DNA of 64,000 nt from Chromatiales bacterium (GTDB lineage: Bacteria; Pseudomonadota; Gammaproteobacteria; UBA6429; Thiohalophilaceae). A program made the position numbers and the translations under genes. The notes under the pieces were generated by a model, which saw only the letters and a list, made by a program, of their open reading frames with translations, ran no database searches and was not told the origin of the DNA. Numbering within the stretch: the stretch's first letter is position 1; every line of letters begins with the position of its first letter. Positions 1 to 7,377 of this stretch are shown in pieces. The DNA lies in contig JALSSV010000067.1 of NCBI GenBank assembly GCA_026984045.1, positions 1 to 64,000 of the forward strand. The letters are read 5' to 3'.

Positions 1-213
1 GGCGTTGCGGTCCTTGGCAAGGGCTAGCCATTCCCTGCGGACCGCGCCTTGATCCGGCGCATCAGGTTCGCTCTGAATGAGGCTTTGTTACCGTTGGGAT
101 TAGTATGTGCCGCAAACAGGCGGGCATTGTAACATGCCCGAACGGGGGCGGCGGCAGCGGAATCCGGGGCCAGGGTTGGAGCGTGGCGAGGCGAGTGCGC
201 TCTGCGGGGCGAA
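1..213. other. Left-edge region without a supported gene
   Basis: No complete gene is visible. A 7-bp inverted repeat (GCGGTCC at 7-13, GGACCGC at 39-45) could form a hairpin. On the minus strand a TACAAT hexamer near 129-134 looks like a -10 element reading toward the left edge. A minus-strand frame stays open from about position 87 to the edge but has no ATG, GTG or TTG start with a Shine-Dalgarno sequence, so it is not called. The start of a gene or a small RNA extending beyond the window is possible. Confidence 0.3.
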
Positions 214-374
214 CAGGCTGTTGAAAAACCGCGTTTTTCGGCAGCCTGTGTGCGATGCATGGATGCATCGCCATTTTCAATGACGCCGAGTCATTGAAAA
301 TGTGAGGGAACGGGAAACCGCGTTTTCCGTTCCCGCGTTGAAAAAGCCCATGGATGGGCTTTTTCAACAGCCTG
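214..374. repeat. Multi-hairpin palindromic element
   Basis: A perfect 15-bp terminal inverted repeat (214-228 and 360-374, CAGGCTGTTGAAAAA and its complement) encloses a series of further inverted repeats: 252-260/263-271, 272-283/291-302, 306-313/327-334 and 346-351/354-359. The stretch contains no plausible gene. This layout resembles a small non-autonomous palindromic element or a structured intergenic repeat. No transposase and no clear target-site duplication were seen. Confidence 0.7.
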
Positions 375-508
375 CCAAGCACAGCGGAACCGTCACCTTG
401 GCCACGTTTTGACGAGATACGCTATACTGATTTGTGTACGAAACCGGCGCCACAGCGTCACGAACCGCAACGGCGAAACTCTGCTGTCTCAACCTCGGTA
501 CTTCCACC

Positions 509-718
509 ATGGCCATCGACCAAAATCATCTACGATACCTGATGGAAAAGCTCGAGAGCCTGCCACCAGACCGAATTGCCGAGGTCGAAGACTTCATCGA
601 CTTTCTGAAAGCTCGAGAACAGGATCGCCAACTCGTACTGGCGAGCCGGAATCTTGCGCATCCCGTCTTCAAGAAAATCTGGGACAATCCGGATGACGCC
701 ATCTACGACGAACTTTGA
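509..718 (+). CDS. DUF2281-like antitoxin
   Basis: This 69-residue protein has the segment LPPDRIAEVEDFIDFLK typical of DUF2281 / VapB-like antitoxins and an acidic C-terminus (WDNPDDAIYDEL). It probably binds and neutralises the toxin encoded next and autoregulates the pair, as is usual in the family. The frame is open from 434, but the ATG at 509 starts the recognisable domain. The gene overlaps the toxin start by 26 bases, which supports co-translation. Confidence is good for the pair and moderate for the exact family. Confidence 0.75.
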   Translation: MAIDQNHLRYLMEKLESLPPDRIAEVEDFIDFLKAREQDRQLVLASRNLAHPVFKKIWDNPDDAIYDEL

Positions 719-1052
719 CCCCTTCGAAATCGTCCTTGTCCCTTTTCCTTTTACGGATCAGACCGGATCCAAGAAACGTCCCGCCGTCGTCATCAGCTCC
801 CGTGAATACCACCAGGAACGACCGGATCTCATCATCATGGCGATCACGTCACAGATTCACCACGCCATTTTTGGCGAAACGCCCGTTCACTACTGGCAAA
901 ACGCCGGTCTGCTCAAACCCTCCGTTGTCAAGCCGGTCATCACGACGATAGAAAAGCAGGTAACACGGGGAACCATCGGGCGCCTTCATCCGCAGGACAT
1001 CCACGCACTTCTGGCCAATCTTCATCGCGTTCTGAACATGGAGCCGAAGTAG
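693..1052 (+). CDS. MazF/PemK-family toxin endoribonuclease
   Basis: The 119-residue product contains the MazF/PemK fold signature: a strand with FEIVLVPFPFTDQTGSKKRPAVVIS, then a TSQI segment and a C-terminal helix. Characterised family members cleave mRNA when not bound by antitoxin. The ATG at 693 lies inside the antitoxin gene and is preferred over the upstream ATG at 654 because the fold begins just after it. The two genes form a typical type II toxin-antitoxin operon. RNA sequence specificity cannot be read from the sequence. Confidence 0.88.
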   Translation: MTPSTTNFDPFEIVLVPFPFTDQTGSKKRPAVVISSREYHQERPDLIIMAITSQIHHAIFGETPVHYWQNAGLLKPSVVKPVITTIEKQVTRGTIGRLHPQDIHALLANLHRVLNMEPK

Positions 1053-1121
1053 AACGGATTGAGCGAAGCGGGTTCTGTGAGGCGGTTCCCCGGATTCCGG
1101 CCCTGTGGGCCTGCATCCGGG

Positions 1122-1382
1122 CTACCGGGATTCGAGCGGAAAACGCCCCGGATTCTCGATGATTTCTTCCGTCAAATCGACATCCAGATCCGGCCAATAA
1201 AAATGGCCCGGTGAAACTTCTTCCACATTGAGGATTTTCCTTACCGGTTGGTCCTTGAACCAGGGAAAGTCATCGTATGACATGAAATGTTCCCTTCCAT
1301 GGGCCAGCAACCATACCCCAAACGCGGAAATGTTCGTGACTTCAATTTCGGAAGTGTTTTTGCCATGCGTTGCCAAGCTCAT
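1122..1382 (-). CDS. DUF2442 protein
   Basis: The 86-residue protein matches DUF2442: a GVWLLAHGREHFMSYDDFPWF segment, then ILNVEEV and a terminal WPDLDVDL...PGRFPL. The family is usually found next to DUF4160 proteins, as here, and the pair is suspected to be a toxin-antitoxin module. Its biochemical role is not established. The ATG at 1382 is preferred over an upstream TTG at 1397, and it lies within the 3' end of the DUF4160 gene (41-base overlap), so the two are co-translated. Confidence 0.75.
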   Translation of the reverse strand: MSLATHGKNTSEIEVTNISAFGVWLLAHGREHFMSYDDFPWFKDQPVRKILNVEEVSPGHFYWPDLDVDLTEEIIENPGRFPLESR

Positions 1383-1581
1383 CGTAATGATCCTCAATAA
1401 GCGATTCGATTTCCTTCAACTGTTTGCGAGTAAATCGATGATTCTTCGCAAGTTCAATCTCAGGCTCCAACCAGAACTTTGCCTCTCCCTCGCTTGAGAG
1501 AACATGAACGTGCATTCGTTCCTCTTCCCGGGAAAAGAAGAAAAATCGGTAACCCCGCTCCCTGAAAACGGTTGGACTCAT
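1342..1581 (-). CDS. DUF4160 protein
   Basis: This 79-residue protein has the DUF4160 hallmark: a YRFFFFSREEERMHVHV segment followed by AKFWLEPEIELA and a helical tail with a KQLKEIESLIEDH pattern. It is the upstream partner of the DUF2442 gene. The start was set at the ATG at 1581 (MSPTVF), where the domain begins; an ATG at 1590 is also possible. The arrangement suggests a small two-gene module, possibly toxin-antitoxin. Molecular function is unknown. Confidence 0.75.
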   Translation of the reverse strand: MSPTVFRERGYRFFFFSREEERMHVHVLSSEGEAKFWLEPEIELAKNHRFTRKQLKEIESLIEDHYDELGNAWQKHFRN

Positions 1582-1740
1582 CTCATTCATTCCACATGAC
1601 AAACAGCGGAGACCGTTGGCCTCATGCTCCGGCGTGATACAGCCCAAACCTCCGCAATCCAATACGGCTACGCAATTGCGCCATATCCGTACATTCTAGC
1701 ATGACCCCGGATTCCGGCCCGGCGGGCCTGCTCAGATGGG

Positions 1741-1818
1741 GCCGGGTGGCTGGTGGCGGGTAGCTGGGAAAAACGTGGCCAGCCGTTCCCCGCCACCCGC
1801 TACCCGCTACCCGCTACC
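1741..1818. repeat. GGGTAGC/GCTACCC palindromic repeat, copy 1
   Basis: The left arm (GGTGGCGGGTAGCTGGGAA) and right arm (TTCCCCGCCACCCGCTACC) are inverted around an unrelated loop of about 20 bases. It belongs to the same family as the elements at 3604-3684, 6301-6370 and 8901-8979. The right arm also supplies the last codons of the neighbouring YqaA gene. Confidence 0.7.
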
Positions 1819-2237
1819 ACCCACCCCCACAGCAGCACGCCGTAGCGGGCGGCCTTGCCGAGGGTGATGTAGATCAGGCTCTGCCACCAGGCGATGCGCA
1901 GCCAGCCGGCGGCGACGCACAGGGGATCGCCGATCACGGGGAGCCAGGAGAGCAGCAGGATCGGGCTGCCGCGGCGTTCCAGGCGGTCGATGGCGCGGCG
2001 GTGTGCCGGTTTCAGGAAAGACGCGGCCGGGGCCTTCCCGGCCAGCAGTCGGCCGAGGCCCCATGACGTCATGCCGCCGAGGGTGTTGCCAAGGGTGGCG
2101 ACGGCCAGCAACAGGAACGGGGAATGGCCGGCTTCGCGCGCCAGCCAGACGAGGCCGATCTCGGAGCCGCCGGGCAGGAGGGTGGAGGAAACGAAGGCAC
2201 TGGCAAAGAGCGCCCAGAGATCGGGGTTCGCAGGCAT
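1800..2237 (-). CDS. YqaA-family inner-membrane protein (DedA superfamily)
   Basis: The 145-residue, strongly hydrophobic protein has the YqaA/DedA-type pattern: an early SSTLLPGGSE motif, an LGNTLGGMTSWGLGR segment and a GDPLCVAAGWLR segment between membrane helices. DedA-superfamily proteins are linked to lipid scrambling and membrane homeostasis, but this subfamily is uncharacterised. The ATG at 2237 starts the conserved region; an in-frame ATG further upstream would add a non-conserved leader. The final residues (VVAGSG) are encoded by a dispersed repeat arm, so the natural C-terminus may have been replaced. Confidence 0.8.
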   Translation of the reverse strand: MPANPDLWALFASAFVSSTLLPGGSEIGLVWLAREAGHSPFLLLAVATLGNTLGGMTSWGLGRLLAGKAPAASFLKPAHRRAIDRLERRGSPILLLSWLPVIGDPLCVAAGWLRIAWWQSLIYITLGKAARYGVLLWGWVVAGSG

Positions 2238-2327
2238 TGAAAAACGATGAAAGATGAAAGGGACAAGATACAAGAAAAGAACACCGCCACTTGTATCTTT
2301 CCTCTTTCACCTTTTCTCTGCTTTTAA

Positions 2328-2355
2328 ATAAAAAACGGGGCCCGAAGGCCCCGTT
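2328..2355 (-). terminator. Rho-independent terminator of the porin gene
   Basis: A 9-bp stem (AACGGGGCC, 2334-2342, with its complement at 2347-2355) and a 4-base loop are followed on the minus strand by a T-rich run. It lies 26 bases past the porin stop codon. Confidence 0.9.
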
Positions 2356-2381
2356 CAAGTACAGCTTGAAGTTTCTTGTTG

Positions 2382-3461
2382 TTAGAAAGTGACGCGCAGA
2401 CCGGCAGAAACGACGCTCAGGTCGTTGTCGGCGTTCTTGCCATCGGTCTTGCGGTAACCGACGAAGGCGCGGGTCTTCTTGCTGAACTTGTGAATCACGC
2501 CAAGCGCATAGTAAGTGGCGTCTTCGGTACCAGACTTGACAGCACCAGCCGGATCATAATCGGCGCTACCGTACTGGGCGGCGAAGACGTTCTTGCCCAT
2601 CTTGAACTGGTAACCGACGAAGTAGATGGTGCCGTCGTTGTTGGAGCCTTCGGGATTGTCCATTTCGTACTGGGCCGAAATGGTGTGGGCGCCACCGAAC
2701 TTGATCTGGCCACCGACCTTGCTCACGCTGTCGGTCGTACCATTGTTGTTGGAGTCATAGCTGTTGTAGGCACCGAATACTTCCCAGTTCTTCTGACCGT
2801 ACTTGATGGCAGCAGAGTAATCGCCCATGTTGCCCGCGTTGCTGGTACCGTTGCCTTCGTCCAGACCGTAGTCGACCCAGAGGCTGAAGCCGCCCCACTT
2901 GTTCTTGTAGGAAACGGACTTGCTCCAGAAGGAGTTCTGACCGTAGGCGCCGCCCTTCATGCCGCCGCTCTTACGAGCTTCCATGTAGGTGGTGACGAAC
3001 GGGTCGTACTTCACGCCGCCGGTGTACTTGTAGGGAGTCTTGATGCGGCCGGCCTTGAACTCGCCCCAGCCGCCCTTCAGGCCCACCCAGCCTTCACGGG
3101 CGCCGTCGGCGATGTTGCCGTTAGGGGTGTCGATCTGCCATTCGAACTTGGCGATGGCCTTGAGGCCGCCACCGAGGTCTTCGGAGACCTTGAAGCCCAG
3201 ACGGCCGCGCTTGTTGTCCTTCATCTTGATGCCGGACTGGCCACTAGCGATGCCAGTACGAGAATCGGTCGGGATTGTAACGGTATCACCGTTGCTGTCA
3301 GTGTAAGTCGCGGACTTACCACCATTGTTCTCGCCGTAGCCATCGTTAGTCACGCTGGCGATTTCCACCTGGAACTGGCCGTACACCTTCACGCCGGCGT
3401 TGGCGGCCATCGGAGCGGCCAGGGCGACGCCCACGGCCATGGCAATCAGTTTCTTGTTCAT
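2382..3461 (-). CDS. Gram-negative porin (general diffusion type)
   Basis: The 359-residue precursor starts with a Sec signal peptide (MNKKLIAMAVGVALAAPMAANA) and continues into VKVYGQFQVEI, a typical first beta-strand. It ends in ...GLRVTF, with the terminal Phe required for outer-membrane insertion by BAM. Alternating hydrophobic strands run throughout, as in 16-strand trimeric porins of Gamma- and Betaproteobacteria. A strong AAGGAG Shine-Dalgarno lies just before the ATG and a terminator follows the gene, so it is monocistronic. Substrate preference cannot be inferred. Confidence 0.93.
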   Translation of the reverse strand: MNKKLIAMAVGVALAAPMAANAGVKVYGQFQVEIASVTNDGYGENNGGKSATYTDSNGDTVTIPTDSRTGIASGQSGIKMKDNKRGRLGFKVSEDLGGGLKAIAKFEWQIDTPNGNIADGAREGWVGLKGGWGEFKAGRIKTPYKYTGGVKYDPFVTTYMEARKSGGMKGGAYGQNSFWSKSVSYKNKWGGFSLWVDYGLDEGNGTSNAGNMGDYSAAIKYGQKNWEVFGAYNSYDSNNNGTTDSVSKVGGQIKFGGAHTISAQYEMDNPEGSNNDGTIYFVGYQFKMGKNVFAAQYGSADYDPAGAVKSGTEDATYYALGVIHKFSKKTRAFVGYRKTDGKNADNDLSVVSAGLRVTF

Positions 3462-3603
3462 GTGTTAACTCCTTGAATTGAGTTGTTGTCGAGTCGGGTC
3501 AGGTAAACTCGTTGGCTTTTATACCTACGAATCGGCAGGAGTGCAACAGTTTTTTGCAAAAAAAACCACAGGTCCGGATTGTGTTGCATTTATGCAACAT
3601 CAG

Positions 3604-3684
3604 GTTGCGGGTAGCGGGGGACGGGTAGCTGGGAACGACCGGCCCACGTTTTTCCCAGCTACCCGTCCCCTGCTACCCGCTACC
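3604..3684. repeat. GGGTAGC/GCTACCC palindromic repeat, copy 2
   Basis: A long inverted repeat: the left arm 3607-3635 and right arm 3651-3684 each hold two GGGTAGC-type units and are separated by a short loop. It lies between the porin and the DUF4143 ATPase gene. A second short inverted repeat (GGTGCGAT.../ATCGCACC, about 3693-3714) follows it. Confidence 0.8.
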
Positions 3685-3749
3685 GCCCCACGGTGCGATA
3701 CGCTGCGCTATCGCACCCTACGGGCCCTTACTCGTCACTCGGCCCTCGT

Positions 3750-5066
3750 TCAAGGCAGTTCCTGCAGATCGAGCAGCAGAACGAATTTCCACGCCGGCAG
3801 GATGTGGATCCGCCCTGCCGTGGTTTCGTGGATCGCCTCTTCTTCAGCTGTGACGATGATCCCCTGGGCATTGCCGGTTTCCGCCATGGCTTCTTCCAGT
3901 GCGGCGATTTCCCGTTGGCGGGTTTCTGCCTGGCCGAGCGACTCGCAGACCTGGATGAGGCGGTATGACCGTTTCGCGTCGCGGACGATGAAATCCACCT
4001 CCTTTCGCGTACGCGTCCGGTAATAGCGGATCGGGCCAAAATGCCGCCGCAGGGCCACGAAAATCAGGTTCTCGAGACGATGACCGGCATTGACCAGCAC
4101 ACCGGAGGCCACCGAGTCGATCAGGGCATGGTCGATACAGTAGATTTTTTTCGGGTTGGTGCGGGTCCGGGCCACGGAGGCATCGTGGATCGGGACGGTG
4201 AAAAGGAAATAGGCGTCTTCGAACCATTCCAGATAGTCGGCCACTGCCGATTTGGGTACGTGGTAACCGAGGCTCTTCAGATAGCCGGTCAGGCGGTTGA
4301 TGCTGTAGAGCGAGGCGGCATTGTCGATCAGCCAGTGCGCCAGCTCGGATACCGCCTGGGGATGTGCAATGTCGTGCCGTTCGATGAGGTCACGAAACAG
4401 GATGGCCTGCAGGTATTCCTGGTGAATGCGGATCCGCAGGCGACGATCCACCCCCAGCACTTCGGGGAACCCGCCCCGTTCCCGGTATTCCTCGAAGGCT
4501 TTCCGGATTTGCAGGCGCTCCCGGCTGGCGAGATGCACACCGTAGGACACGCCGCGGGCATCGAGGAACTCGGTGAACGAAAACGGAAACAGTTCCCAGG
4601 CCAGCGCCCGCCCCCGCATCTGGGTGGCGATTTCCCGGGACAACATCTGCGCCGAGGAGCCGGTGATGAACACTTCGCAGCGCTGGCTGCGCAGGAGGCG
4701 ATCCACGAACGCTTCCCAACCGGGTATGGCCTGGATTTCATCGAAGAAGACATGGAGCGTTTCCCGATCCTTTTTTTCCGGGTAGAGGCCGTAATAGGCT
4801 TCGAGGATCAGGTTCAGACCTTCGTGACGCAGCGGGTGGAGCCGGTCGTCGAAGAAATTCAGGTACAGCATGTTTTCGCGCGGGACACCCGCATCCTGCA
4901 GGTGGCGCATGCGCTGGAACAGGTAGGTGGACTTGCCGCAGCGACGCACACCGATACAGATCGTCGCCTTGCCCGGCAGGGTTTCGACCCGCAGGTGGCG
5001 GGGGATACCGGTGTCGAAATCCGTTTGCTGATGGTCGAGGATGATTTCCCTGAGAACGGCAAGCAT
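3750..5066 (-). CDS. AAA-family ATPase with C-terminal DUF4143 domain
   Basis: This 438-residue protein has an N-terminal AAA ATPase domain with Walker A GVRRCGKST (residues 39-47), a Walker B-like FFDEIQ segment near residue 105 and sensor-like ITGSSAQM. It ends in a DUF4143 domain resembling a PD-(D/E)XK-type fold (DFIVRDAKRSYRLIQVCESL). Such ATPases are widespread in bacteria and archaea, often in accessory DNA, and have no firm function. The gene stands alone between repeat-rich spacers. Confidence 0.88.
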   Translation of the reverse strand: MLAVLREIILDHQQTDFDTGIPRHLRVETLPGKATICIGVRRCGKSTYLFQRMRHLQDAGVPRENMLYLNFFDDRLHPLRHEGLNLILEAYYGLYPEKKDRETLHVFFDEIQAIPGWEAFVDRLLRSQRCEVFITGSSAQMLSREIATQMRGRALAWELFPFSFTEFLDARGVSYGVHLASRERLQIRKAFEEYRERGGFPEVLGVDRRLRIRIHQEYLQAILFRDLIERHDIAHPQAVSELAHWLIDNAASLYSINRLTGYLKSLGYHVPKSAVADYLEWFEDAYFLFTVPIHDASVARTRTNPKKIYCIDHALIDSVASGVLVNAGHRLENLIFVALRRHFGPIRYYRTRTRKEVDFIVRDAKRSYRLIQVCESLGQAETRQREIAALEEAMAETGNAQGIIVTAEEEAIHETTAGRIHILPAWKFVLLLDLQELP

Positions 5067-5138
5067 GAGAATAACCGGTAATTTATATTACCGGTTATTG
5101 TAGGATCTGGTAACAATTTTTTCCAGTTTTTCCACCGT

Positions 5139-5308
5139 CCCCCTCACCCTGTCCCTCGGCTCTGGCTCCTGCTTCGCCCTACCTCCCGCATCCCTGCGGT
5201 CGTCTCCCCGGAGGGGAGAGGGGACCCTTCGTTCGGACAGTTGTCTGGAAACCCCGTGGGTCGGTCATCACTGGTCGGCTCGGGCGCAGCGGAGCCGGCG
5301 AATTGGCC
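5139..5308. repeat. CCCTCACCCTGTCCC dispersed repeat, copy 1
   Basis: This copy has a C-rich leader, a TGCTTCGCCCTACCT segment, the inner palindrome CCCCGGAGGGGAG and a tail ending near CGGCTCGGGCGCAGCGGAG. It is closely similar to the copies at 5323-5469 and 7378-7824. There is no coding evidence, and the region from 5067 to 5509 otherwise holds no gene. Confidence 0.8.
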
Positions 5309-5322
5309 GGCTTCGTTCCGTT

Positions 5323-5469
5323 GCCCCCTCACCCCGTCCCTCGGCTCTGGCTCCTGCTTCGCCCTACTTCGGCAACCGTTCCAGACGTTGCTCTACCTCC
5401 GCCATCCCTGGCGTCGTCCCGCATCCCTGCGGTCGTCTCCCCGGAGGGGAGAGGGGACCCTTCGTTCGG
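5323..5469. repeat. CCCTCACCCTGTCCC dispersed repeat, copy 2
   Basis: This is a second direct copy immediately after the first. It includes an extra internal segment (GGCAACCGTTCCAGACGTTG) that is also found in the copy near 7650. It ends in CCCTTCGTTCGG just before the 3' end of the first MNT gene. Confidence 0.8.
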
Positions 5470-5509
5470 GTGCCATGCCGGATTCCGCTGCGCCTCATCC
5501 AGGCTATTT

Positions 5510-5842
5510 TTACTGGCCGACGGCGCCGGACGCCGGCGGGTTCCGCTCATAGAGGATCCGGCCTTCCCGTTCGATTCGCTCCCGCAGGCGGGGGTCGAGG
5601 TTTTCGTCGAGGGGGACGAGATCGACCAGATAGGGAATGGTGGATTCCTCGATCCGCGTTTGCATGGCCGCCAGCGTTTCGGGCGCAAGGTGTTCGCCCT
5701 CGACGGCCAGATCCACGTCGGAACCCGGGCGGGCATCGCCCCGGGCACGTGATCCGAACAGGATGATCCGCCGCACCCGCGGTTCGGCGGCCAGCAGTTC
5801 AACGAGCCGTTTCCGAAAGCGGGGTGCGAGAACCATGGTCAT
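5510..5842 (-). CDS. MNT-domain nucleotidyltransferase (MntA-like antitoxin), pair 1
   Basis: The 110-residue protein has the minimal nucleotidyltransferase signature GSRARGDARPGSDVD (residues 30-44) with both metal-binding Asp residues intact. In characterised HepT/MntA systems this protein inactivates the HEPN partner by transferring AMP units to a tyrosine. The start at 5842 overlaps the stop codon of the upstream HEPN gene by 4 bases (ATGA), so translation is coupled. An upstream in-frame start would extend into the HEPN gene and is less likely. Confidence 0.88.
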   Translation of the reverse strand: MTMVLAPRFRKRLVELLAAEPRVRRIILFGSRARGDARPGSDVDLAVEGEHLAPETLAAMQTRIEESTIPYLVDLVPLDENLDPRLRERIEREGRILYERNPPASGAVGQ

Positions 5843-6246
5843 GTCATGCGCCCCTGCAAGCGTTGCCGGACTTCGCCAAACACGGGGCAATAGTGTTCCC
5901 GAATGCGTTTTTCCGCCTCGCGGGCCAGGCGCTCCGTATAGGTATGGGCCAACACGTTGCGCTGACTCAGGGCTTCCAGCAGGGTTTCGGTGATGCGTTC
6001 ATCCAGCAAGCCGGCGGCCATGGCCTGGCGGATCGCTTCGCGCGGCGTGCGCGCCACAAGCCCCTCCCCTTCCAGCCAGGCCTTGAGGGTCTTCCAGGCC
6101 AGTTCCAGCGTGAATTCGAACATCTGGATCAGGCCCGCCCGTTCCAGTTCCGTGTATCGGCCCTGCGCGCAGGCCCGTTCGAGCTGTTCCAGGACGCGCG
6201 AAAAGTTGGCAAACCGGAGGGCCAGGCGATCGTCTTTCAGGTTCAT
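5839..6246 (-). CDS. HEPN-domain protein (HepT-like toxin), pair 1
   Basis: This 135-residue all-helical protein of the nucleotidyltransferase-substrate-binding (HI0074-like) HEPN group carries RNVLAHTY (residues 96-103), an exact RX4HXY motif. In known HepT toxins the Arg and His form the RNase site and the Tyr is the AMPylation target. It is co-transcribed with and precedes the MNT antitoxin. The ATG at 6246 opens the family's usual N-terminus; the longer upstream frame is a repeat shadow. Confidence 0.87.
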   Translation of the reverse strand: MNLKDDRLALRFANFSRVLEQLERACAQGRYTELERAGLIQMFEFTLELAWKTLKAWLEGEGLVARTPREAIRQAMAAGLLDERITETLLEALSQRNVLAHTYTERLAREAEKRIREHYCPVFGEVRQRLQGRMT

Positions 6247-6300
6247 GGCCCGAGTATAGCGGTTCGAGAACGCCATTCGTTTCCCGCTATGCCTGTTGCT

Positions 6301-6370
6301 GGGAGCGGGTAGCGGGTGGCTGGGAAAAAACAGGGGGCGGTCGTTCCCAGCTACCCGCCACCAGCCACCC
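6301..6370. repeat. GGGTAGC/GCTACCC palindromic repeat, copy 3
   Basis: The left arm 6301-6326 (GGGAGCGGGTAGCGGGTGGC...) and right arm 6344-6370 are inverted around a loop of about 17 bases. It lies directly upstream of HEPN/MNT pair 1. A CCCTTCGTTCGG-like fragment of the C-rich repeat family follows near 6430-6450. Confidence 0.75.
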
Positions 6371-6508
6371 GGCCCCGCCGGCGCCCCGCCGGGTCCGCTG
6401 CGCTTGACCCGGCCTACGGTTCCGGGAACAGGGGATCCTTCGTTCGGGCAGGAACCGTCTTTCAGGACTCCGCTGCATGTCATCCAGGCTGCTTTTACTC
6501 GGCCCTCG

Positions 6509-6892
6509 TCACTCGGCTTTGGCATCCTGCGTCGCTCTACCTCCTGCATCCATGCAGTCGTCGGCCCTTTCGTAGATCGGCATGCCCTCGGTCAGGATGT
6601 GTTCCCGCAGGTGGGGATTGGCGAGGGTTTCGACGTGTACCAGGTCGATGTTGAAGGCGATGGGCGAGGCCTCCAGATCCTGCCAGAGTGCAGCCAGTCG
6701 CGCTTCGGTCATGTCTGGCGCGAAGACGGCCAGATCGATGTCGGAACCCGGACGGTGGGTGCCCCGGGCGCGCGAGCCGTATAGCCGAACCTGGCGGATT
6801 TCGGGGTAGCGGGCGAAGATGGCGCGAAGGATCGCCAGCACGCCGGTGGACAAGCCGTGGACAGCGGTGTCGTCAGGGGCGGTCTTCACCAT
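6509..6892 (-). CDS. MNT-domain nucleotidyltransferase (MntA-like antitoxin), pair 2
   Basis: The 127-residue protein has the GSRARG...RPGSDID motif (residues 39-53) of minimal nucleotidyltransferases. The ATG at 6892 overlaps the end of the upstream HEPN gene by 7 bases, and the longer frame from 7045 lies entirely within that gene. The predicted role is to neutralise the paired HEPN toxin by AMPylation. It is only distantly similar to the first MNT protein, which argues against a recent tandem duplication. Confidence 0.87.
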   Translation of the reverse strand: MVKTAPDDTAVHGLSTGVLAILRAIFARYPEIRQVRLYGSRARGTHRPGSDIDLAVFAPDMTEARLAALWQDLEASPIAFNIDLVHVETLANPHLREHILTEGMPIYERADDCMDAGGRATQDAKAE

Positions 6893-7269
6893 TGCCGGGC
6901 CTTGCGGTCGAGTGCCTGGAACAGGGGCAGGCCATCCGCGCAAATGAAGCGGTACACCTTGCGTGCCGTGGCTTCGTCGTAGGTGTGGCTGGTGAGATTG
7001 CGCATGCGGTGCAGCTCGGTCCAGCGATTGCCGTCTTCCAGCCATTGCATGGCGACAGACTCGCGCAAGACCTGCGCCGGTCCGTTGGCCTGGATACCCT
7101 CTTCCCGCAGGCGATCCATCAGCATCTTCCAGGCCAGCTCGAACGTGAATTCGAATCGCTGGATGGTGGCGTCACGGAGAAAGGCGTCTTCCGGTTGCGC
7201 GCAGGCCTCCTCGAGCCGGGTGACGGCCCGGTGAAACTGTTCGATGCGCTGTTTGAGCCGTTCGTTCAT
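6886..7269 (-). CDS. HEPN-domain protein (HepT-like toxin), pair 2
   Basis: This 127-residue helical HEPN protein carries RNLTSHTY (residues 90-97), again the full RX4HXY motif. It shares the FEFTFELAWKML core with the HEPN protein of pair 1, showing common ancestry, but differs widely elsewhere. It precedes and overlaps its MNT partner. The expected activity, from the family, is RNA cleavage that is silenced by AMPylation of the motif tyrosine. Confidence 0.87.
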   Translation of the reverse strand: MNERLKQRIEQFHRAVTRLEEACAQPEDAFLRDATIQRFEFTFELAWKMLMDRLREEGIQANGPAQVLRESVAMQWLEDGNRWTELHRMRNLTSHTYDEATARKVYRFICADGLPLFQALDRKARQW

Positions 7270-7377
7270 GATGCCCTTGCCGGATACGGTTCACCGACGT
7301 ACCCGTTTCCTGAAAGTATACAGGGGATGGCCGAAGCGTGACGAGAACACGCCCGGAGCACCGGCTTTTCGCCCGCC

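Noticed and set aside
1-87. A minus-strand frame open to the left edge
   Set aside because: It has no ATG, GTG or TTG start with a Shine-Dalgarno and no recognised domain in about 29 codons.
2376-3476. A 366-codon plus-strand frame
   Set aside because: It mirrors the porin gene, which has a signal peptide, terminal Phe, Shine-Dalgarno and terminator.
3750-5066. A defence-system NTPase
   Set aside because: DUF4143 ATPases are widespread and no known defence partner gene is adjacent; placement in accessory DNA alone is not enough.
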